Of a stretch of 19,194 bases of DNA, positions 6,960 through 13,638 are shown piece by piece. The notes beneath the pieces were generated by a model, which was not told where the DNA came from, ran no database searches, and saw only the letters and a program-made list of their open reading frames with translations. How positions within the stretch are numbered: position 1 is the stretch's first letter; the number at the start of each line of letters is the position of its first letter. This stretch comes from Clostridium sp. AM30-24 (lineage in GTDB: Bacteria > Bacillota > Clostridia > Lachnospirales > Lachnospiraceae), in assembly GCF_003480435.1 (NCBI RefSeq), contig NZ_QUJB01000032.1:1-19194 (forward strand). The letters run 5' to 3'. A program made the position numbers and the translations under genes.

Positions 6960-7484
6960 TCAAAGTTGTTGGCGAAGATATTCCACAACATTTCCATTCG
7001 TATCATAGAAACAGATGTTTCCTACATTGAGGGGCAGGACAATGGCGAAAGGCTTGCCACTATCAATATCAATCACCTGAATGCCGTTGCCATCATCTAC
7101 TTCAAGTCGAACAATATTTTGGGTATTCATTGAGATAAATGCCCTTTCGTTATTTCCCTCAACAACAAACTCTGCAATGTAATCATCAACCTCAACTATA
7201 TCTCCACCACCACGGAAGAAATATCCAAAAGACAAGCCAGGGCGATTTACATAGACAGAAAAAGTGTGGTCTGTCTTGTCCTGTGGGTAAGAAATAAATG
7301 CAGCCATTGTGTCGGAAATGCTTCCATCAACAATCCAATCATCCAAAATTTTTTGAGATTGGCGAATGTCTGCTTCTAAACTGTTTGCGGTTTTACCAAT
7401 GTCATTGTTTGCATAAAGGAAACCGAAAACCAACACACAAGCCAAAATAACACCCAAGAGGATTATGGGTAATTTCTTTTTCAT
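6960..7484 (-). CDS. Membrane-anchored extracellular protein, unknown function
   Basis: The start chosen is the ATG at 7484 behind AAGGAGTGTGATTCT; an upstream in-frame ATG at 7553 lies in the structured oriT region and lacks a ribosome site. The 174-residue product opens with MKKKLPIILLGVILACVLVF, a positively charged N-terminus and one hydrophobic helix (about 5-25), without a lipobox. It is therefore either an uncleaved membrane anchor or a signal peptide. The rest is a soluble, beta-rich domain with many aspartates (VEVDDYIAEFVVEGNNE, VEVDDGNGIQVIDIDSGK). No family was recognised. It sits between the oriT and the mob operon of the IME, so it may be cargo or a host- or mating-related surface protein. 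Confidence 0.7.
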   Translation of the reverse strand: MKKKLPIILLGVILACVLVFGFLYANNDIGKTANSLEADIRQSQKILDDWIVDGSISDTMAAFISYPQDKTDHTFSVYVNRPGLSFGYFFRGGGDIVEVDDYIAEFVVEGNNERAFISMNTQNIVRLEVDDGNGIQVIDIDSGKPFAIVLPLNVGNICFYDTNGNVVEYLRQQL

Positions 7485-7526
7485 AGAATCACACTCCTTT
7501 ATCAAATTAAGATTCTTGATTTTCAA

Positions 7527-7746
7527 ACTTGCTGGCGGCGAACGGTTTGTCAAAACCGTTTGCGGACGGCAAGTCCACAGGGGATAGCCGCTTTAGCGGC
7601 GCAAGGGGGTGTAGCCACCTTGACGGAACGAAGTGACGCAACATTCTCGGTCATGCAGTTTTCTTCTGCTGACGGAGAATGAATCTCCGCAGGACGCACT
7701 ACTCTCGACAGAGAGTATAGAAGTGCGCCCTTTAGTTCCTAAAGGG
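7527..7746. other. oriT: IME origin of transfer, RSF1010/MOBQ type
   Basis: The core at 7701-7746 has the RSF1010 layout. An inverted repeat ACTCTC-gaca-GAGAGT (7701-7716) is followed 4 nt later by AAGTGCGCCCT (7721-7731). That undecamer is the nic region of RSF1010-family oriTs, with the predicted nick after G7727. Directly beyond the nick lies a perfect hairpin CCCTTTAG / CTAAAGGG (7728-7735, 7739-7746). Upstream on the plus strand are further hairpins: AACGGTTT / AAACCGTT (7541-7560), GCCGCT / AGCGGC (7587-7600) and GGAGA / TCTCC around 7674-7688. The 300-bp gap holds no gene. The IME's MobA/MobL relaxase, with RSF1010-like Tyr25, fits this site. Confidence 0.8.
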
Positions 7747-7784
7747 GTTTGCTCCGGCTTAATTTCTCGACAAACTGCAATTAG

Positions 7785-8615
7785 TCATTTCAGTAAGTAT
7801 TTTCCGAGTCCTATCTGAATCAAATATAGGACAAGGATATGTGCTGGATAAAAAACATAGAAGAAGTATTTTAGCTTCAGTTTACCACGCTTTCCGTTGT
7901 ATAGCAGAATAAGCAAGCAGGCAAGAAGCGTACATAAAGGCGGTTGATTCCCCGTTGTCCCCATGTAAGCCAAAAGGAACAGCAACACTTGATAGATTCG
8001 GTGATTACGGCAAATATAAAATGCTGATATGAATAAGATCCCCTGCATACCGTAGTCACAATGGATTCCTTCCGCAATGCCGGAAAAAAGCACTACACTG
8101 AGAACTTGCAGGACTGCTGATTTTATTCTATCCACCGGTAGGTCTGATTTACACGAAAATCTTTCAAGGCATACCAATGTCAATAAGCCTAAAAACAAGG
8201 TGAAAAATACATTTTGATACTTCAAGTAAAACGGAAATGTATCTTCCATTCGTGAATACGCACTAAAGAAACCTATGTCAAATGGAACTTCCGAAATAAG
8301 GGCAAATGCAAGCATCAACCCAATATAGCGTTTTTTACTTCTTGTGTGTTGGAATCCTTCTGCCAGCAAAAAACAGAATAGCGGAAAAGCAATCGTCCCA
8401 ATGCTTTGCAAATCAAACCGTATGAAATAATCTATCTCTCGGAATCTCTCCCACGACATTTGCCCGTTATCTGCCATAGCCCCCCAGTAGTTTGATAGCA
8501 GCCATTGCAGCACAATTTTACATAGATGGTCAATAAGCATTGTCAGTACAGCAATAACCTTTAGCGAATTTCCTGAGAGAAATTGAATGCGATTTATTTT
8601 CCTATCAAGGCTCAT
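7785..8615 (-). CDS. TraX family membrane protein
   Basis: The start is the ATG at 8615 behind AGGAGGTTGCTTT. The 276-residue protein has about eight hydrophobic segments and the TraX signature near the N-terminus (SLKVIAVLTMLIDHLCKIVL), with a second conserved patch IAFPLFCFLLAEGFQHTRSK and a GIAEGIHCDYGMQGILF loop. TraX of plasmid F acetylates the pilin N-terminus. In Firmicutes the homologues are membrane acyltransferase-like proteins of unknown substrate that often ride on mobile elements. Here it is IME cargo between oriT and tnpV, with its own promoter at 8663-8673. A role in modifying cell surface or pilus components is inference. Confidence 0.85.
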   Translation of the reverse strand: MSLDRKINRIQFLSGNSLKVIAVLTMLIDHLCKIVLQWLLSNYWGAMADNGQMSWERFREIDYFIRFDLQSIGTIAFPLFCFLLAEGFQHTRSKKRYIGLMLAFALISEVPFDIGFFSAYSRMEDTFPFYLKYQNVFFTLFLGLLTLVCLERFSCKSDLPVDRIKSAVLQVLSVVLFSGIAEGIHCDYGMQGILFISAFYICRNHRIYQVLLFLLAYMGTTGNQPPLCTLLACLLILLYNGKRGKLKLKYFFYVFYPAHILVLYLIQIGLGKYLLK

Positions 8616-8662
8616 AAAGCAACCTCCTACCAACTTCCAATTCTACGATTTTTCGCATTCAA

Positions 8663-8673
8663 ATTATACCATA
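8663..8673 (-). promoter_or_regulatory. Extended -10 promoter for the TraX-family gene
   Basis: The minus strand reads TATGGTATAAT, a perfect TATAAT (8668-8663) with the TG extension one base upstream. No good -35 box lies at 17 nt, as is common for extended -10 promoters. The start codon is about 48 nt downstream, behind AGGAGG. Confidence 0.6.
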
Positions 8674-8716
8674 AAACTCGTGAACAATTCTATCGCAACT
8701 TTGGAATATATGAGAA

Positions 8717-8744
8717 AAGTCCGAACAGTTTTCTGCCCGGACTT
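8717..8744 (-). terminator. Terminator after tnpV
   Basis: Minus strand: AAGTCCG / CGGACTT stem with a 14-nt loop followed by TTC-rich sequence (8716-8712), 7 bp beyond the tnpV stop. The T-run is short, so the terminator may be leaky. Confidence 0.5.
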
Positions 8745-8750
8745 CCTCAC

Positions 8751-9095
8751 TCAATCATAAATCAATTCTGCTTTCACAATCTCCTCTGCCTGTGCCTTGC
8801 AAGCGTTCATCTGCCGCACCCATTCCATTTGATTATCGGCTTTCAGTTGCTCAGTCACACCGTTTTGCTCTGCCAGTGACCGCACGATCAGCTCCATGCG
8901 GTTTCGTGCCGCTTCGTCAATCTCGGCACAATGTTCAAAGAGCTTGTCGGATAGCACCAGTTCATTGAACAGTATCGGGCGGTGCATTTCCAGATACGCC
9001 TTGCGAAGTCTGCCGTAGTGTCCGATGGGCTTGGTCTTGCGGATAACGATGTTCGGGATAAGATAATCGCCGTTCTGTGTGTAAGTGATATTCAT
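8751..9095 (-). CDS. tnpV: TnpV family transposon-encoded protein
   Basis: The 114-residue product starts MNITYTQNGDYLIPNIVIRK and contains KPIGHYGRLRKAYLEMHRP and, near the end, GVTEQLKADNQMEWVRQMN followed by EEIVKAELIYD. This pattern (GDYLIP, PIG..G..R..YL..HR, TEQLKA..PMEWV..MN, EIV..ELIY) is TnpV of the Tn4451/Tn4453 group. The family is helical and has no assigned function. The ATG overlaps the TGA of the recombinase (ATGA), so translation is coupled to tnpX, which suggests that the two act together in excision or insertion. Confidence 0.88.
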   Translation of the reverse strand: MNITYTQNGDYLIPNIVIRKTKPIGHYGRLRKAYLEMHRPILFNELVLSDKLFEHCAEIDEAARNRMELIVRSLAEQNGVTEQLKADNQMEWVRQMNACKAQAEEIVKAELIYD

Positions 9096-10978
9096 GCTGA
9101 TTGTACTCCTTTCATTGGCTCTCTCTGCGGTAAGCTGCTGACAGGGACGAACACGCCCTTTGCAATGTCCTCTGCACGAATGGCGGCTTTCTTGGCTTCG
9201 ATTTCTGCCTTTTTCCGCTCCTTGATTTTATCCTCGTATCGCTTCTGCGCTCCGCTGGCTTTACGCTTCAAGTAGTTCTGATGAAGTCTGTCCTTGCGTT
9301 CCTCTCGCTTGCGGATTTCTTCTAATTCCTCCGGGGTCAGCTCCACTTCTCCAAACGCCGGGGGAACGAAACGCCCAACAAAATTGAAGTAAATCTCAAC
9401 CTCCTGTGTGGTCTGTATACTGCCCTTGCGGTCACGCTCATGCACAAGGATTTTCTCGATAAACTCGTTGAGCATGGCAATGGTCAGCTTGTCGAAGTTC
9501 TCATATTTGTCAATCAGAGCGATAAAACGGTCAGCGTCCTTTTCGTGCTTCTCATAGCTCTTGACAGCCTTTTCCAGAACAGAGATTTCAGCGGTAAGCT
9601 CGGACTGTTCCTTTTCGTATTGAGCGTCCAGAGTGGCGTATCTGCTGTCGGACAGCTTGCCTAAAATGTTGTCCTCATAGATTTTGCAGAGCAGGACTTC
9701 CAGCTCGGAAACTCTCTGCTTTGCTGTGGCAAGGCGTGTGCGCTGTTTTCTGACCTCTGCCGTCTGCTGGCTGGACTGCGCTTCCTGCACCACACGGACA
9801 AACTCGGCTCGGTCATGCTTGGCATACTCGGCAATAGCTTTGAGCATTTCGGAAACAAGGGACAGTACCACATCTTCATTGATACGGTGCTGGGTCTTGC
9901 AGAGTGTCCCGCAAGGAACTTTTGTGTACTGTGAGCAGGTGTATTGAGAAATGCGCTTGCCGTTATTGGTGCGGTGGACATACATCTTGCCGCCGCAATC
10001 GGCACAATAAAGCAAGCCTGTGAGGGGAGCTGCTTCGCCCCAGCCGTCCGGGTAGCGTCTGACATTCCCACGGATTTTCTGCACAAGGTCAAAGGTCTGC
10101 TGGTCAATGATAGGCTCATGGGTATTCTCGAAAATTGTCCATTCGTCCTCCGGGACATAATGGCTTTTCTTGTCCTTGAAGTGCTTTCGGGTCTTGAAAT
10201 TGATGGTGTGTCCCAGATATTCACGCTTTTCAAGAAGGTTGCAGATGGTGGAAGAACCCCAGCCGTACACATCTTTGAAAGTCTTATTCTTGTTCACGCC
10301 CTCGCCGTGCTGGGCAAGGTAAGCGGACGGAATGAGAATTTTTTCTTCTTTCAGCTTGCTGGCGATCTGATACGGACCGTAGCCCTCAATCGTCATGGCA
10401 AAGATGCGCTTGACCACATCAGCGGCTTCGGGGTCAACCAACCATTGGTCTCTGGCTTCGTTCCAGAGATAGCCGTAAATGACCGTGCCTGTGAGGTGCT
10501 TGCCGGACTTGCCTTTGGACTGGAAAGTGGAACGGATTTTACGGCTGGTGTCTCTGGCGTAGTATTCGTTCATAATGTTGCGGAAAGGGGTAAAATCATC
10601 GTCACCTCTGGCACTATCCACGCCGTCATTGATGGCGATAAGTCGCACGCCACGCTGACGCAGGATTTCCATAATCTGACCGACTTTCAGATAGTCACGA
10701 CCCATGCGGCTCATGTCCTTGATACACAGATACTCCACATTTCCGGCTTCAACCTCTTTCATCATTGCCAGAAATCCGGGACGGTCAAAGCAAGTGCCGC
10801 TAATGCCATCGTCCGTGAAATGGACAATGTTCGTAAACCCCTGCCGTGCGGCGAACTCCTCCAACATTGCTTTTTGATTGGATATGGAGTTGCTCTCACG
10901 CTGTTGGTCATCATCTTTGCCAAAGTCATCACGGCTCAGTCGTTCGTACAGAGCTGTGATTTTCTCGTTTTTTCTCAT
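9092..10978 (-). CDS. tnpX: Large serine recombinase (TnpX type)
   Basis: The start is the ATG at 10978 behind AAGGAGCGCAAGTT. The 628-residue enzyme has a resolvase domain (about 5-150) with catalytic Ser15 in LYERLSRDD, DDGISGTCFDRPGF (56-69) and IKDMSRMGRDYLKVG (86-100), then a recombinase DNA-binding domain (about 160-300). A zinc ribbon follows, with C325, C328, C348 and C356/C360, then a long coiled coil (about 385-500) and a DUF4368-like C-terminus. It should excise and insert the IME by site-specific recombination with a 2-nt overlap. The frame stays open upstream through the left IME end into virD4, so a VirD4-recombinase fusion of 974 residues is also possible. In the integrated state no promoter is seen. 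Confidence 0.93.
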   Translation of the reverse strand: MRKNEKITALYERLSRDDFGKDDDQQRESNSISNQKAMLEEFAARQGFTNIVHFTDDGISGTCFDRPGFLAMMKEVEAGNVEYLCIKDMSRMGRDYLKVGQIMEILRQRGVRLIAINDGVDSARGDDDFTPFRNIMNEYYARDTSRKIRSTFQSKGKSGKHLTGTVIYGYLWNEARDQWLVDPEAADVVKRIFAMTIEGYGPYQIASKLKEEKILIPSAYLAQHGEGVNKNKTFKDVYGWGSSTICNLLEKREYLGHTINFKTRKHFKDKKSHYVPEDEWTIFENTHEPIIDQQTFDLVQKIRGNVRRYPDGWGEAAPLTGLLYCADCGGKMYVHRTNNGKRISQYTCSQYTKVPCGTLCKTQHRINEDVVLSLVSEMLKAIAEYAKHDRAEFVRVVQEAQSSQQTAEVRKQRTRLATAKQRVSELEVLLCKIYEDNILGKLSDSRYATLDAQYEKEQSELTAEISVLEKAVKSYEKHEKDADRFIALIDKYENFDKLTIAMLNEFIEKILVHERDRKGSIQTTQEVEIYFNFVGRFVPPAFGEVELTPEELEEIRKREERKDRLHQNYLKRKASGAQKRYEDKIKERKKAEIEAKKAAIRAEDIAKGVFVPVSSLPQREPMKGVQSA

Positions 10979-11005
10979 AACTTGCGCTCCTTTCTTCGGT
11001 TTTAG

Positions 11006-11065
11006 GTTGTGTGTTCTAAGAGACTTCCCAACCGCTTGATTAAGAAGTCTTTTAGAGCATACAAC
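11006..11065. repeat. 22-bp imperfect inverted repeat at the recombinase end of the IME
   Basis: The left arm 11006-11027 (GTTGTGTGTTCTAAGAGACT then TC) and the right arm 11044-11065 pair at 19 of 22 positions around a 16-nt centre. The right arm begins one base inside the crossover core and overlaps the TATGCT box. It is a likely recombinase binding site that could also repress tnpX; equally it may form an mRNA hairpin in the tnpX leader. Confidence 0.65.
11056..11061 (-). promoter_or_regulatory. -10 half of the circle-junction promoter for tnpX
   Basis: TATGCT on the minus strand, 78 nt before the tnpX start. Integrated, the sequence 17 nt upstream is virD4 coding DNA (ATACAA), which is not a -35 box. 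In the excised circle it is replaced by TTGACT at exactly 17 nt. Confidence 0.6.
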
Positions 11066-11066
11066 A

Positions 11067-11068
11067 CC
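11067..11068. other. IME left boundary, 2-bp crossover core (CC/GG)
   Basis: virD4 is intact up to the codon GG(T) at 11068-11066. The VirD4 sequence KYKLASG should continue KTAKSIL, which is found at 2794 and below. GG is shared by both boundaries. Confidence 0.75.
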
Positions 11069-12016
11069 GCTGGCGAGCTTGTATTTCTTATACTGCCTCA
11101 CGGCGAAGTGCTGGGGGCTGCGGTGTTCCAGCCCGTCAAACATATAGTCCACCGCGTTTTTGAAGGTTTCGTCATCCTCCCGGACTTCCATGCTGTTTAT
11201 CATTTCCACCAGCGTATTCATGTTGCGTTCTTCCTCCGGCCCCTCAAACACGATGTAGGCCACAAGGGCGCAGTACAAGAGGGTTTCGGCTTTGGTCCAG
11301 AACTCGTCGCCCTCCTTGCCGTCGCCTTTGGTGTTGGCGATCAGAGCGGTAACGAATTTCAAAACATCGCTTTCCGTCTTGATATAGGCCAGCGGATTGT
11401 AGTGCATGGATTTTGAAAAGTCGATACTATTGAACACCCGCACCCTGTATTTCTCCCGTTGCAGAAACCGCCCGCACTGGTCGAGGGTGCCGCCCTTCGG
11501 GTCTACCACCACATACGAGGAATGGGCTTGAAGGAGCTGCGGGGTCAGCCAGAACCTTGTCTTGCCCGAGCCGGACGAGCCGATGACACAGGCGTTTAGG
11601 TTCCGGGCATTGGCGGGTATCTTCGGACGGGTGTTCATGGTAAGGAACTCCGTCCCGGTCAGAATGACATTGTTCTGAAATTTAGGGTCAACAAATGGCT
11701 TTATATCTTCCTTTGTTCCAAAGCGGGCGGTGCCGTACTCCGCATCCCGCCGGAATTTTTTCGCCTGCCTGATCTTTGACTGTATCAGCAGATACATCCC
11801 AGCCGCACCGGCAAGGCCCACCAGCAGGTCAATACCTCCCAGCCCCGGCCAGTAGGTTTCAAAGGCTTTGGGGAAGGTATCAAGCATCCCCATGAGCTTT
11901 GTCCCGAAGTCTGTGCCGGGGGCGATCCGGTAGGCCGTCCCGATTTTGGAGAAAAACCAGAACACAAAGAGGTACGGCAGGTTTGGGAGCACATATTTTC
12001 TGATCTTGTCACTCAA
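11067..12016 (-). CDS. virD4: VirD4-type coupling protein, N-terminal half (interrupted by IME)
   Basis: It starts at a TTG (12016-12014) overlapping the PcfB stop as TTGA. Residues 1-316 are normal VirD4: two membrane segments (about 9-25 and 60-80), Walker A GSSGSGKT (146-153), VVVDPKGGTLDQ (169-180), and YKKYKLASG at the break. The Walker B half lies at 2797-1922. Instead of stopping at the junction, the frame runs through about 30 element-encoded residues (VVCSKRLLNQAVGKSLRTHN and following) into the recombinase ATG and to its end. The protein made now therefore lacks Walker B or is a VirD4-recombinase hybrid. Conjugation of the ICE should be blocked while the IME is present. Confidence 0.9.
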
Positions 12017-12483
12017 CGTCCGTCCTTCACCGCCTCTCTGGTCCGCTGCTTTTCCTTTGCCTGCGTCCTGATTTGCTCCGTGAATTTCCGAAGCTGACCG
12101 AGGATGGAAGCCTTGTCCTGCTCTTTGTTCAGCACCTTTGCGCTGTACTTCTGGAAGGCCGCCGTGATAGCGTCCGCCTGATTGGCTTTGAAAAACAGCA
12201 GGTAATGACCGGGGCTCACTTTATGGAAAGCGTAGTCCACATGGAACTCCTTCGCGATCCGGTCAAAATCCTTTGGAGCTCCCACATAGGGCATGGCACT
12301 TTTGCCGCCATAGTGGTTCATCAGCTTTTTCACGCTCTGGCGTCCCTGCGGGGTCAGCGCCTTCTGGTGGTGCTTTTGCAGCGCCCGAACCACCTTGCCA
12401 AGAGCGGCAGCCAGCACTTTTCCTGTGAGCTTCGTTGTCCTGATCGAAAGGGCAACCGTTTTTTGGTTTACTTCTTCCTGCAT
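12013..12483 (-). CDS. pcfB: PcfB family protein
   Basis: The start is the ATG at 12483 behind AAAGGAGGTTTT. The 156-residue product starts MQEEVNQKTVALSIRTTKLT and contains KLMNHYGGKSAMPYVGAPKDF and FHKVSPGHYLLFFKANQADAIT, the recognisable PcfB/DUF3801 pattern. PcfB is the accessory factor of the VirD4-like coupling protein PcfC in enterococcal pCF10, linking relaxosome and channel. It is encoded directly before virD4 here, with overlapping stop and start codons, so the two are translationally coupled. The C-terminus is basic and helical. Confidence 0.88.
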   Translation of the reverse strand: MQEEVNQKTVALSIRTTKLTGKVLAAALGKVVRALQKHHQKALTPQGRQSVKKLMNHYGGKSAMPYVGAPKDFDRIAKEFHVDYAFHKVSPGHYLLFFKANQADAITAAFQKYSAKVLNKEQDKASILGQLRKFTEQIRTQAKEKQRTREAVKDGR

Positions 12484-12550
12484 AAAACCTCCTTTCCGTC
12501 GGGGTTCCCGCTATCCGGGAGGCCCCCGTACAATCTCGGGGAACAGAAAA

Positions 12551-12573
12551 CCTCGGGCCAATGTGGCCCGAGG
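12551..12573. repeat. 23-bp ICE palindrome, copy B
   Basis: Arms CCTCGGGCCA and TGGCCCGAGG pair perfectly around a 3-nt centre. It lies 1 nt beyond the stop codon (12577-12575) of the unknown ICE gene. Confidence 0.8.
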
Positions 12574-12574
12574 C

Positions 12575-13603
12575 TTACCGCTCGGCATCTCTGCCGGACG
12601 GAGCTTTCTTTTCCGGCTCCGTCTGGACTTTTTCGTCCTGTTCCCGCATGGTCTGCAAGATAGAGGGCTTCTTTTGAAGTTGGGAGGGCTTTTTGCCGGA
12701 CAGCGGCTTGATACATTCCAGACGGTCAGCCGCCCGGATGGCGTTGTCCGTGAGCTGCCTCTGCCATGCGCCCACGCTGGGAGCCCAACGAAAGCCGCTG
12801 CTTTTCAGCTCGGCCCGGGTGTCCGCGTCAGGCTTTCCGTCAAAGAACACCTGCAAGCGGTTGTCCTCCCGGTTCATTTCCACACGACCCCCATCGAACT
12901 CCCAGCCGGAAAATTCCTGCTGTGCCTGTTTGGAAAGCTGTTCGATACGGGCCTTTACCCGGCGGATCTCCGCATTGTTGTTGGTTAGCTGGTAACTTTC
13001 AAAGGGCCTCGGGTCGCTTCGCCAACTTGACGCCATGCTTGCTTTCAGCTTTTCAATCTGGTCCGGCGACAGCAGCGCACAGCCGTCCAGCTTGCCATGC
13101 TTGCGGTAATAGGCGTTGACCTCCTTCATAATGAGCTGGGAGCGTTCCAGCCCGTCCAGCTTCTTCTGGAGCTTTTCAATCGCTGCCGGGTCATCGGCGC
13201 TGATCCCGCCCATGCCGGTGCTGCGTATCTTATCCAGCAGCCCTTGAATATGCCGCCATTCCTCCATGTTGCTGTCCCGCGCCCGGTTCTGTTTTTCCTT
13301 CTTTCCCACCGGGAAATTGGAAGGCCCGGCGATCAGCACAGAGGGAACCCTCGCGTCAATGGCAAAGCCTTGGTTCATGTTTTCGGCCAGCTTGCGGGCG
13401 TAGGTGTCTAACAGATGGTCGATCTTCTCATGGTACATGGGGTCCACCCGGGATTTCTGCTTTTCCGCTATGGCGGCGGCCTTGTCCACCATTGCCCGGT
13501 ATTCCGCCGTTGCGCTCCCTTCCTTGTAGTCGGAAAAGCTGTTCATTTCTTTTGCCCGGCGGGCGGCTCCTTCATTGATAGGGTAATAGTTGATGGTATG
13601 CAC
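12575..13603 (-). CDS. Conserved Tn1549-type ICE protein, unknown function
   Basis: The 342-residue protein has a conserved start INYYPINEGAARRAKEMNSF, a helical middle (DPAAIEKLQKKLDGLERSQL) and a C-terminal domain NREDNRLQVFFDGKPDADTR followed by ELKSSGFRWAPSVGAWQRQLT. That last motif occurs in several plasmid and phage proteins associated with DNA metabolism or anti-defence. I recognise the family as a regular neighbour of ArdA and PcfB in these ICEs, without a known function. Start choice is uncertain. A perfect AAAGGAGG precedes GTG 13603 too closely, and its ideal spacing hits an ATC. An ATG at 13624 lies inside palindrome copy C without a ribosome site. It has a charged C-terminal tail (PEKKAPSGRDAER). 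Confidence 0.75.
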   Translation of the reverse strand: MHTINYYPINEGAARRAKEMNSFSDYKEGSATAEYRAMVDKAAAIAEKQKSRVDPMYHEKIDHLLDTYARKLAENMNQGFAIDARVPSVLIAGPSNFPVGKKEKQNRARDSNMEEWRHIQGLLDKIRSTGMGGISADDPAAIEKLQKKLDGLERSQLIMKEVNAYYRKHGKLDGCALLSPDQIEKLKASMASSWRSDPRPFESYQLTNNNAEIRRVKARIEQLSKQAQQEFSGWEFDGGRVEMNREDNRLQVFFDGKPDADTRAELKSSGFRWAPSVGAWQRQLTDNAIRAADRLECIKPLSGKKPSQLQKKPSILQTMREQDEKVQTEPEKKAPSGRDAER

Positions 13604-13613
13604 CTCCTTTATG

Positions 13614-13636
13614 CTTCGGGCCATGCTGGCCCGAAG
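13614..13636. repeat. 23-bp ICE palindrome, copy C
   Basis: Arms CTTCGGGCCA and TGGCCCGAAG pair perfectly around TGC. It lies 2 nt beyond the ardA stop and just before the ribosome site of the next gene, so a hairpin in the mRNA would separate the two cistrons. Confidence 0.85.
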
Positions 13637-13638
13637 TC

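Larger units (their letters stand above)
2798..11068 (-). mobile_element. Tn4451-like integrative mobilizable element inserted in virD4
   Basis: The 8,271-bp segment separates the two halves of virD4, and its removal restores the frame exactly. It carries, in minus-strand order, a large serine recombinase 90 bp from one end, TnpV, a TraX-family protein, an RSF1010-type oriT, a membrane-anchored protein, a DUF3847 protein, a MobA/MobL relaxase, a primase-helicase, and TnpW 44 bp from the other end. TnpX, TnpV, a Mob protein and TnpW are the hallmark of the Tn4451/Tn4453 mobilizable transposons. No antibiotic resistance gene is present. Mobilization would require the transfer apparatus of a host such as the surrounding ICE. 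Confidence 0.88.

Noticed and set aside
7633..7818. Plus-strand 61-codon frame across the oriT
   Set aside because: It runs through the hairpins and nic region, has no ribosome site, and has no recognisable product.
10000..11005. Long plus-strand open frame (9944-11005) opposite tnpX
   Set aside because: It lies antisense to the catalytic and recombinase domains of a clear serine recombinase. Its product has no recognisable domain and no ribosome site. It is a codon-bias shadow.
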